This document shows, piece by piece, positions 46,901 through 53,435 of a DNA stretch of 64,000 bases; positions within the stretch are counted from its first letter, which is position 1; each line of letters begins with the position of its first letter. The DNA is from Rubripirellula lacrimiformis. GTDB lineage: Bacteria > Planctomycetota > Planctomycetia > Pirellulales > Pirellulaceae. The DNA is taken from the NCBI RefSeq assembly GCF_007741535.1, contig NZ_CP036525.1, forward strand, positions 1,302,001 through 1,366,000, read 5' to 3'. The position numbers and the translations under genes are program-made. The notes beneath the pieces are model-generated. The model did no database searches and was not told where the DNA came from. It worked only from the letters and a program-made list of their open reading frames with translations.

Positions 46901-48409
46901 ACATCCAAGACCGTATCGGTTTCGATCATCGATGATTCGGCTGATGAAGCCGCCGAAGACTTTACGATTTCGATCGGCGGCCCAACCGGTGGTGCAACTC
47001 TGGGGACCGTAACCACGGCGACCGCGACGATCGTCGACAACGATGATCCCGTCAACAATCCGCCCACCAGCGCCCCTGTGACGGTGACGGGTGTGGAAGA
47101 CACCGCATCGACCTTCACGTCATCGACATTGCTGGCGAACGCATCGCCGGGAACTGGCGAATCGGGTTCACAATCGGTCAGCATCAGCAGTGTTGCTGCA
47201 GCGTCCACCGAAGGTGGGCAGGTCGTTCTGAACTCAGGCGGCAATGTCAGCTACACGCCGGCAGCCGATTTCTTCGGGTCGGACACATTCAACGTGACCA
47301 TCACGGACACGGGATCGCCAGCCAAGTCGGCCACATTTATCGTCACGGTGGTTGTCGCATCGGTCAACGATGCACCGACCGCGGTTGGTGAATCGGCGTC
47401 CGTGTTCTCGGGCACCACGACGAACATCTCGGTGCTGGGCAACGACAGTGCTGGACCAGCCAACGAACCGCAAGGTTTGACGCTTGTTTCGGCCACTTCG
47501 ACCGGCGGAACCACATCGGTCAACGGTGACGGAACGATCGCCTTCACACCGAACGCCGGTGTGACCAGCACGACGATCAGCTACACCATCCGTGACACCG
47601 AAGGGGCGACTGCGACCGCCACGGTCGATGTGACGGTTCAAGATTTCATTCCTGCGGTGATCACCGGCTCGGTCTTCATCGACAGTGCGTCCAACTTGGA
47701 TGCGGTGATCAACCAAGGTGCTGCACCGGTTCTAAACGGTGTCAAAGACGACGGCGAGCAAGGGTTGGCTGGGATCGTGGTCCGTTTGACGGATTCGACC
47801 GGAGCCACCGTGGCCGCAGTCCAGACGGGTGCCGATGGTCAATACCGATTCGAAAACGTCGCACCGGGCGACTACACGGTTGTCTACGATCTGCCGAACA
47901 CCTTGTTGCCGATTGGCGAAACCTTCGCTCCGATCAGCGTCGCATCCGATGGAACGACATCGGGAAGCGGACCGAACATGTCTCTGCTGGGAACCCAGGG
48001 TTCGGCGATCGAAAATTCCGACATCTTGGCATCCAGCTATCTGCGAACTCACCAAAACATCGCTGAAATCAGCCAGGGGGGACGCGAAGGTGGCTTGGCA
48101 TCCCTGGACGGACTTGGCGGACAAGAGTTCTTGATTCTTGGCGCTGGCTACGACGGTGTGGAATCCGCGGAATTCGTCCTGTCGGACTCTGGTGACACCG
48201 CCTTGCTGGTCATCGTCGAAGAAGGCGAGTCGACACCTTCGGTGGCACGTTTGTCAGCCGAATACTTTGTCGTCACCCCTGACGGTCGCGGAGTTCAATT
48301 CTTTGGCGGCCTAGACGATTTCGATTTCGTCCCATCGTCGAACGAAGCGATTAGCGAAGAATTTTCGAACTTCCGCAGTGCGATCGACCGCGCCATGGCG
48401 GACATGTAA
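43907..48409 (+). CDS. Calx-beta repeat surface protein with N-terminal dockerin
   Basis: The 1,500-residue product carries the planctomycete motif RLGNELLEKRELLAGD at about residues 35-50. A dockerin pair follows immediately (DVNDDHQITSRDALAIINQL at about 63, DVNADNAVTAADALSVINAL at about 104), which is an unusual N-terminal place for dockerin. After a beta-rich region, five tandem Calx-beta domains span about 473-1047. Two Ig/cadherin-like domains come next (about 1050-1245). A SdrD B-like domain (GVKDDGEQGLAGIVVRL) lies near 1285. Calx-beta and cadherin-like domains bind calcium and are common in adhesins. ATG 43907 is used; a TTG at 43808 would add 33 residues. The gene ends at a strong terminator. 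Confidence 0.88.
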   Translation: MRNLRHLLSRSGLLSNEKRHRRSEKPRRSDVTQRRLGNELLEKRELLAGDILASQHNYWNGYDVNDDHQITSRDALAIINQLGRQNSGESEVAGADGPQMFYDVNADNAVTAADALSVINALGRGEEAGELVELMLNARTTGDEAIATDAGGAINVNVGEAFDLEITYDDLRLFNNRLGSFQLFTDIEAFDSNGDPVAGVISPVLNETQRLIIDEDINTVASTAVVFSIPELPPGAQAGATLTYTASITDFANNTTDEVSSALQAFGYTTSQFEISSLTFDNADLGFEIHFTGDEFGNIDLPNISVDVIESNAADTINTQTVEFAPFLPDGVTPNSAAVQFNINSFSRTYNDNEEYYSSLNRGGFSVDTGFTDIGGLANKVPLEGGGIPDVTDDGSFIEPFDAFSVRVFINQPINGLRLQLTPGEDREATLLYGRDDFVPQDLVLIEDTDTNNNGTAQLIVNAIGTVVSEGAFSIDPASVTVSEADGTATFTVNRTGGTSGAVTVDFATANGTATAGSDYTANSGTLNFADGESSKTVTVSITDDSDVEGDENFTVTISNATGGATLGTVLTSTVTISDNDVAVPGTFAIAPATTTVNENANTVTFTVTRSGGTDGTVTVDFATADGTATAGSDYAANNGTLTFADGESSKTITVSITDDSTADEPNETFTVTLSNATGGAALGGVTASTVTIVDNDNTVPVPGVFSIAPETVSVNESDGTATFTINRSTGSDGAVTVNFATANGTATAGSDYTANSGTLNFADGELSKTVTVAITDDADDEPNETFTVSISSATGGATLGAVTTSTATIVDNDATPVPGVLSISPETVSVNEDVGTATFTVNRTGGSDGAVTVNFATANGSATAGSDYTSNSGTLSFADGETSKTVTVAITDDSDVESNETFTVSISGASGGATLGSVTTSTATIVDNDAVVVPGVLSLSPATVSVNEDAGTVVFTVNRTGGSDGAVTVNFATSNGSATAGSDYTSNSGTLSFADGETSKTVSVSIIDDSADEAAEDFTISIGGPTGGATLGTVTTATATIVDNDDPVNNPPTSAPVTVTGVEDTASTFTSSTLLANASPGTGESGSQSVSISSVAAASTEGGQVVLNSGGNVSYTPAADFFGSDTFNVTITDTGSPAKSATFIVTVVVASVNDAPTAVGESASVFSGTTTNISVLGNDSAGPANEPQGLTLVSATSTGGTTSVNGDGTIAFTPNAGVTSTTISYTIRDTEGATATATVDVTVQDFIPAVITGSVFIDSASNLDAVINQGAAPVLNGVKDDGEQGLAGIVVRLTDSTGATVAAVQTGADGQYRFENVAPGDYTVVYDLPNTLLPIGETFAPISVASDGTTSGSGPNMSLLGTQGSAIENSDILASSYLRTHQNIAEISQGGREGGLASLDGLGGQEFLILGAGYDGVESAEFVLSDSGDTALLVIVEEGESTPSVARLSAEYFVVTPDGRGVQFFGGLDDFDFVPSSNEAISEEFSNFRSAIDRAMADM
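45323..47049 (+). repeat. Five tandem Calx-beta coding repeats (345-354 bp each)
   Basis: Copies begin at 45323, 45668, 46022, 46370 and 46718, so unit length is 345, 354, 348, 348 and about 332 bp. Each encodes a domain of the form TVSVNE..GTATFTVNRTGG..GAVTVNFAT..SATAGSDYT..SGTL.FADGE.SKTV. Copies 4 and 5 are almost identical over stretches of 50 to 60 bases, for example around 46505 and 46853, which points to recent duplication or conversion. Confidence 0.9.
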
Positions 48410-48477
48410 CAGACGATGGGGTGTCGCAGATTTTGCGGCAGACGTCCCTGATACAGCATTTCCTGATAAAACAATGA

Positions 48478-48526
48478 CCCCGGGCCCGGTTGGATTCACT
48501 CTCCGCCGGCCCGGGGTTTTCTTTTT
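48478..48526 (+). terminator. Strong intrinsic terminator
   Basis: The arms ccccgggcc (48478-48486) and ggcccgggg (48508-48516) form a perfect 9-bp GC stem followed by ttttcttttt (48517-48526). It lies 69 bp after the stop of the Calx-beta protein gene and separates it from the small gene downstream. Confidence 0.9.
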
Positions 48527-48556
48527 ATCCTGGATCCTCGGTTGATCGACGACACC

Positions 48557-48946
48557 ATGCACGTGATTCGATTGCGAAAGCCTTGGCAGAAAACGGCCGC
48601 CGATGGCATTGTGTTGCGGGTGGATGTCCCCGAGCCACCGCACGACTTCGATGTCACCAGAGACGACGAGAGCGTTGGCGTGGTGGATTACGAGCGGCGG
48701 TTCAATTCGCCCACCGGTTTGGATGCAACCGTCCGCGTTTATCTGCGCATCGATGGTTGGGAAGGCGAGTTAGTGGACGTGCACTTGAACGATCGGTCGC
48801 TTGTATCCGACGTGGACTCGCTACAATTGCGGATCGATATCACCGATTGGGTGCTTTCCGCCAACCGATTGGTGATCCGGTTGAATGCAAATGACCAGAT
48901 CACCGATCCGCGATTGTCCGGGGAAGTCACGCTAGCGATCGAGTGA
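48557..48946 (+). CDS. Small beta-sandwich-like protein of unknown function
   Basis: The 129-residue product has no signal peptide or membrane segment. Alternating hydrophobic strands (TVRVYLRIDGWEGELVDVHL, LQLRIDITDWVLSANRLVIR) resemble the jelly-roll fold of glycoside-hydrolase carbohydrate-binding modules, where LNxxxL and NRLVIRL patterns are common. This is a resemblance only. ATG 48557 (MHVIRLRKPW) is preferred; a TTG at 48542 would add five residues. It starts 30 bp after the strong terminator and precedes the SDR gene by 104 bp on the same strand. Confidence 0.65.
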   Translation: MHVIRLRKPWQKTAADGIVLRVDVPEPPHDFDVTRDDESVGVVDYERRFNSPTGLDATVRVYLRIDGWEGELVDVHLNDRSLVSDVDSLQLRIDITDWVLSANRLVIRLNANDQITDPRLSGEVTLAIE

Positions 48947-49050
48947 TCGGAGCACCGATCACCAGCCCCGCTACACCTGGTGTCGACAAACCAGCCCGCC
49001 CTGCCCTGCCCCCTTGGGGACGCATGTATCCACATCACTGACGATCCTTG

Positions 49051-49947
49051 ATGAAATCAGAATCCGTTCCGCTGGCGATCGTTACCGGAGGTTCGGCAGG
49101 ACTGGGAACCTACATCGCCGCCGCGCTGTTAAGAAACCGATACCGCGTTGTGATCGTGGGTCGCGACGCCGATCGTTTGGATCAGGCTAGCCGGCATTTG
49201 ATTTCGTTGATGGGCACCGTGGTTGGGACCGGGGCCACGCCGACCGATTCGGGCCAACCTGGCCTCGGTCAGGTGTCCGCCGAATCGATGCTGGTCGCCG
49301 AGATCGCCGATGTGGGTGACGCGGACCAGGTCGCCGCACTTTTTCGGCGAGTTCAGGATCGATTTGGCCGCCTGGATGCATTGATCAACACGGTCGGCGC
49401 CAGTGACCGCGGGTTGATCGAAAATCTTTCGACCGATCGTTTGCAGGACTTATGGCGCCGGAACGTCGTGACCGCCTTGTTGTGTTCTCAGGCGGCGATT
49501 CCTGCACTTGAATCATCCGGTGGTGTCATCGTCAACATCGGATCATTGGCGTCCAAGGTGGGCGCTCGTTACATCGGCGGCTATGCGATCGCCAAGCATG
49601 GGTTGGCCGGATTGACCGGCCAATTGCGTCTGGAATTGAAGTCGCGGGGCGTTCATGTTGCGTTGGTGAGCCCCGGACCCATCCGCCGCGACGACGCGGG
49701 GGCACGTTACCAACAACAGTTGGACGATCGTCTGCCTAGCCAAGCGGCCCAGCCGGGCGGCGGTGCACGCCTGAAAGGTCTGCCGCCGGAAAAAGTGGCT
49801 CAGGCCGTGGTTCGATGCATCCAGAATCGGAAGCCAGACGTCGTCATGCCAGGCTATTTGCGGCCTTTGATCGCCGTCGGACACGCGTTTCCCCGCTTGG
49901 GCGATTGGTTGCTGTTGAAGTTCACGTCGTCCAAGTCGGAACGGTAG
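49051..49947 (+). CDS. Short-chain dehydrogenase/reductase (SDR) family oxidoreductase
   Basis: The 298-residue product has the classical SDR layout. The NAD(P)-binding TGGSAGLG is at residues 12-19, the INTVGAS variant of the NNAG motif follows, then a serine in NIGSLASKVG. The catalytic YxxxK pair is Y178 and K182 in YAIAKHG, and SPGPIRRD provides the PG motif. It should reduce or oxidise a carbonyl or alcohol with NAD(P)H in the cytoplasm; the substrate is unknown. ATG 49051 is preceded in frame by a TTG that adds one residue. It lies 116 bp upstream of xylA on the same strand, but no shared pathway can be stated. Confidence 0.9.
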   Translation: MKSESVPLAIVTGGSAGLGTYIAAALLRNRYRVVIVGRDADRLDQASRHLISLMGTVVGTGATPTDSGQPGLGQVSAESMLVAEIADVGDADQVAALFRRVQDRFGRLDALINTVGASDRGLIENLSTDRLQDLWRRNVVTALLCSQAAIPALESSGGVIVNIGSLASKVGARYIGGYAIAKHGLAGLTGQLRLELKSRGVHVALVSPGPIRRDDAGARYQQQLDDRLPSQAAQPGGGARLKGLPPEKVAQAVVRCIQNRKPDVVMPGYLRPLIAVGHAFPRLGDWLLLKFTSSKSER

Positions 49948-50063
49948 CGCGGCATCGTGAAACGGGGCACGCACGGCGGGTTGTCGCCGATCGTGAAGCT
50001 GTCGATACTAAGGTCCTTCTTTAACACCTTATTGTGCTTCTCTTGCTTAGATGGAATCGTCTG

Positions 50064-51383
50064 ATGAGTGCCTTTTCTGATATTCCCCAGATCCAATACG
50101 AAGGTCCCCAAAGCGACAATCCGCTGGCATTTCGTTGGTACAACCCCGATGAAATGATCGAGGGGAAATCGATGAAGGAACACCTTCGATTCTCCATCGT
50201 CTATTGGCACACATTCCGTGGTACCGGAGCGGATCCGTTCGGTCCAGGAACAGCCGTGCGTCCTTGGGATGACGGCACCGATTCGGTTGAAAATGCTCAG
50301 AACCGGGCTCGCGTTGCATTCGAGTTGTTTGAAAAGCTGCAGGCACCCTACTACGCCTTCCATGACCGGGACGTTGCACCCGAAGGTTCGTCATTGGCGG
50401 AATCCAACAAGATCTTTGACGCCGTCGCCGACGTCTTGGAAGAAGAACAAAAACGCAGCGGTGTCAAACTGTTGTGGGGCACGGCCAACATGTTCTCCAA
50501 TCCCCGCTTTATGCACGGGGCTGCCACGACCTGCAACGCCGATGTGTTCGCCTATGCCGGCGCACAAGTCAAAAAGGCGATGGAAGTAACGCACCGTTTG
50601 GGAGGCGAAAACTACGTCTTCTGGGGCGGCCGCGAAGGCTACCAAAACCTTTACAACACCGACATGAAACGAGAACTAGACCACTTGGGCAAGTTCTTCC
50701 ACATGGCGGTGGATTACGCCAAGCAGATTGGCTTCACCGGCCAATTCTTGATCGAACCCAAACCGAAAGAACCGACCAAGCACCAGTACGACAGTGACGC
50801 CGCCGCGTGCATGAACTTCCTGCGGTCCTACGGACTGGAAAACCACTTCAAATTGAACCTGGAAACCAACCATGCGACGTTGGCCGGGCACACGATGATG
50901 CACGAAATCGATTATGCCGGAATGCAAAACGCATTGGGCAGTATCGATGCCAACACCGGCGACATGTTGCTGGGCTGGGACACCGACCAGTTTGGAACCG
51001 ACTATTACCTGACCACGCAAACGATGTACTACATCCTAAAGCATGGCGGTTTGGGCAGCGGCGGCGTGAACTTCGATGCGAAGGTGCGTCGTGAATCGTT
51101 CGAACCAATCGATCTTTTCTACGCTCATATCGGCAGCATGGATGCCTATGCGAAGGGCTTGAAGATTGCCGCGGCGATTCGTGCGGACAACGCAATCGAC
51201 GGGTTCATCAGCAAGCGATACTCGTCGTTTGATGAAGGCATCGGTGCCAAGATCGAAGCCGGTTCGGTTGGCTTGGCCGATCTGGAAACCTACATGCTAG
51301 AAAAGGGCGAGGTCTCGCCGAACGTCAGTGGACGTCAAGAGATGCTCGAAAACTTGGTCAACAAGTATATCGACCGAGTCTAG
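50064..51383 (+). CDS. xylA: Xylose isomerase
   Basis: The 439-residue product is xylose isomerase, which interconverts D-xylose and D-xylulose (and glucose and fructose) with two divalent metals. The catalytic H100 and D103 lie in [12 protein letters not shown]. The metal-binding E231 and the K233 of [13 protein letters not shown] match the E. coli residues at 232 and 234 in spacing. Further signatures are [49 protein letters not shown] and [11 protein letters not shown]. The length is typical of the class II (long) type. The start is ATG 50064 ([10 protein letters not shown]); an upstream GTG would add ten residues. No xylulokinase lies nearby. Confidence 0.97.
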   Translation: MSAFSDIPQIQYEGPQSDNPLAFRWYNPDEMIEGKSMKEHLRFSIVYWHTFRGTGADPFGPGTAVRPWDDGTDSVENAQNRARVAFELFEKLQAPYYAFHDRDVAPEGSSLAESNKIFDAVADVLEEEQKRSGVKLLWGTANMFSNPRFMHGAATTCNADVFAYAGAQVKKAMEVTHRLGGENYVFWGGREGYQNLYNTDMKRELDHLGKFFHMAVDYAKQIGFTGQFLIEPKPKEPTKHQYDSDAAACMNFLRSYGLENHFKLNLETNHATLAGHTMMHEIDYAGMQNALGSIDANTGDMLLGWDTDQFGTDYYLTTQTMYYILKHGGLGSGGVNFDAKVRRESFEPIDLFYAHIGSMDAYAKGLKIAAAIRADNAIDGFISKRYSSFDEGIGAKIEAGSVGLADLETYMLEKGEVSPNVSGRQEMLENLVNKYIDRV

Positions 51384-52185
51384 TTGTCTGTCGCTGGCAA
51401 CAGCATCCGTACCGCCCAAAAGGGCTCGGTGGATTGGTGGATCGAAGCGGGCCTTCGATTCATCAAGCTGTTTCTTTCCCCGTCGAAGCTATCCTTCTCG
51501 ATTGCCCGGGCGGGGATCCTACGGAAATTGCCTGGCAAATGGATGCCGTTTGCGATGGTTTCTGGTCTGCATGCGGTCCAGTCTGCAGACCTGCATCGGG
51601 ATAGGTTCCCAGCGTGGCCTGAACAGGTTACGCCCGTTCGTCGAATCCGGCCCAGTGAATGTCTGGCCCAGTGAATTTCTGGCCAAGTGAATTTCTGGCC
51701 CAGTGAATTTCCGGATCGAAGTGGAAGGTCCGGTATCGATGGACCCCGTTTCCGTGTTTGAAAAACGTGCCGACTGTCCGATCGTCGACTGCAATCACGA
51801 TTCGCCAGGTTAGATGACCACGCTCGATCATCCGGTTGATCTGAAACAAGTGCGATTTTGATCTCACCGCCGATCACTCAGGTTGACGTTCGGGAGATCT
51901 CCGGTCGACGTCGCTAGGATCGGGGCGCAAATCGCGTTGCCATCGGCATTCTCAGCCACGGCAGTTTGCCTAGCAAAGTTGGTTTGTCCGCGAGCGTCTA
52001 GGATTGGCGGAATTGCGTAGCTGGCTTAGTGTGTCACGTCCCGCGTGGTTGCCGATCCTAGTCGCGGAGAATTTTTAGCAGCGTTTGGGCGATCGTCGAT
52101 TTTCGCGTTTGAACCTTGCTTGACGCCCGCTGGCCGTGGGCACGATCGGCGTGCGTGTCTGTGAATTTGTGGGCAAAGGTGAACT
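51384..52185. other. 802-bp region without a clear gene
   Basis: The region lies between xylA and the exporter gene. It holds a four-copy 16-bp array at 51649-51712. The minus-strand open frame at 51628-51867 would encode 79 residues whose first 50 (MRSKSHLFQINRMIERGHLT and onward) look protein-like, while its tail only translates the repeat. It may be a small gene or a decayed remnant. The remaining frames are not protein-like. The right end carries the ribosome binding site of the exporter gene. Confidence 0.5.
51649..51712. repeat. 16-bp tandem repeat, 4 copies
   Basis: Four consecutive units of 16 bp: ggcccagtgaatgtct, ggcccagtgaatttct, ggccaagtgaatttct and ggcccagtgaatttcc. At most three positions vary. 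The unit resembles that of the array at 61417-61517. Confidence 0.9.
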
Positions 52186-53388
52186 TTGACGATCAAAAAT
52201 AAACGTTTCCTGTTCCTGATCGAAGCCGCCATGGTGCTGCACCGGTACGGCACCCCATCGCATCGATTGGAGCGATCGATGTGGAAGGTCGCGACTTCGA
52301 TGGGCATCACCAGCGTGTTCCTGTACACGCCGACGGCGCTGGTGATCTCGTTGGAAGACGACGAATCGGAATGCACGGTCGTGCGTCGCGCGGACTCAGG
52401 CCAAGTGGATGTCGACAAGTTGATTTCGTTGGACGATCTGTTGACGAAGGTCGAAGCCGGGACGGTGTCAATCGACAGGGCCCGCAAGGAAATGGTTCGG
52501 ATCGACGAAGCCGCTAGTCAGTTTGCAGGGTGGGTCTACGGGTTGGCCAATTCGGTTGCCTGCATGGTGGTCGCCGTTTTCTTTCAAGGGTCCGCTGACG
52601 AAATTGTCATGTCGGGCGTGGTTGGATTGTTTGTTGTTGCCCTCGAATCGATTCATCGACGGTGGCAACTGGAACCTGGGTTGTTGGAACCTGTCTCTGG
52701 GATGGTTGCGGCGGTGACGGGATTGATGGCCGCTCATTTCCTGTGGCCGATGGACGATCGGTTGGTCGCCTTGGCGGGGCTGATCGTTCTGATTCCCGGT
52801 TTGCGTGTCACGATCGGTTTGACCGAATTGGCGGTCGGGCACCTGTCGGCTGGCGTGGCGCGGTTGGCCGGGGCGCTCGTTTCGCTTGCGACGATGTTCG
52901 TGGGGGTCGCGCTGGTCTGGCGGGTGGCGGGTGGATGGCGATGGATCCCGGACCCGCACATTCCGGTTCCATTGTGGTGGTCCTGGATTGCGTTGGCGGT
53001 GTCGCCTATCGCATTTGCAATCGTGTTTCGCGCTGGGTACCGGCAATGGCCCATCATCGCCGCGGTATCGATCTGTGGGGTCGCGACCAGTTGGACGGTG
53101 GCACCGATCTGGGGCGCCGAAATTGCTTCGTTTCTGGCATCGTTGGCGGTCGGCTGTGGCAGCAATCTGTATGCCCGAATCGCCGACCGACCAGCCATGG
53201 TGGCGCTGACTCCTAGTATGCTGATCCTGGTGCCTGGATCGCTTGGCTATCGTTCGCTAGCGGCGTTGTCGGATCAACAAACGATCGAAGGGATCCAGTT
53301 TGGCTTCGCCATGTTGGTTGTTGGTCTGTCGATCGTCGGCGGGCTGTTGATGGCCAACCTGGTCGTGCCACCGCGACGGATCCTTTAG
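52186..53388 (+). CDS. ThrE-type threonine/serine exporter family protein
   Basis: The 400-residue product joins the two halves of the ThrE family in one chain. The N-terminal hydrolase-like domain (about 1-120) carries AAMVLHRYGTPSHRLERSM and FLYTPTALVISLEDD. About ten membrane segments follow from residue 125 (YGLANSVACMVVAVFF, VVGLFVVALESI, LVALAGLIVLIPGL, ALVSLATMFVGVALV and later ones). Members export threonine, serine or small peptides across the inner membrane; the substrate here is inferred only from family. The TTG at 52186 is preceded by aaaggtga at a 5-nt spacing, which supports it. It is probably transcribed alone. Confidence 0.85.
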   Translation: MTIKNKRFLFLIEAAMVLHRYGTPSHRLERSMWKVATSMGITSVFLYTPTALVISLEDDESECTVVRRADSGQVDVDKLISLDDLLTKVEAGTVSIDRARKEMVRIDEAASQFAGWVYGLANSVACMVVAVFFQGSADEIVMSGVVGLFVVALESIHRRWQLEPGLLEPVSGMVAAVTGLMAAHFLWPMDDRLVALAGLIVLIPGLRVTIGLTELAVGHLSAGVARLAGALVSLATMFVGVALVWRVAGGWRWIPDPHIPVPLWWSWIALAVSPIAFAIVFRAGYRQWPIIAAVSICGVATSWTVAPIWGAEIASFLASLAVGCGSNLYARIADRPAMVALTPSMLILVPGSLGYRSLAALSDQQTIEGIQFGFAMLVVGLSIVGGLLMANLVVPPRRIL

Positions 53389-53435
53389 CCGTGATCTGCG
53401 TTGGTCGATGCGAAACACGGGACCACCATGCCTGG

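Noticed and set aside
24284-48409. Cohesin domains as partners of the dockerins
   Set aside because: I looked through the three large proteins and found Calx-beta, cadherin-like, SdrD B-like and beta-helix segments but nothing that could be called a cohesin.
51649-51712. CRISPR-like array
   Set aside because: The units touch each other with no spacers, and repeats of 16 bp are too short. No cas gene is nearby.
51380-51877. A 165-codon minus-strand open frame
   Set aside because: The translation is low in hydrophobic pattern, overlaps the xylA end, and reads through the tandem array. It has no sign of coding selection.
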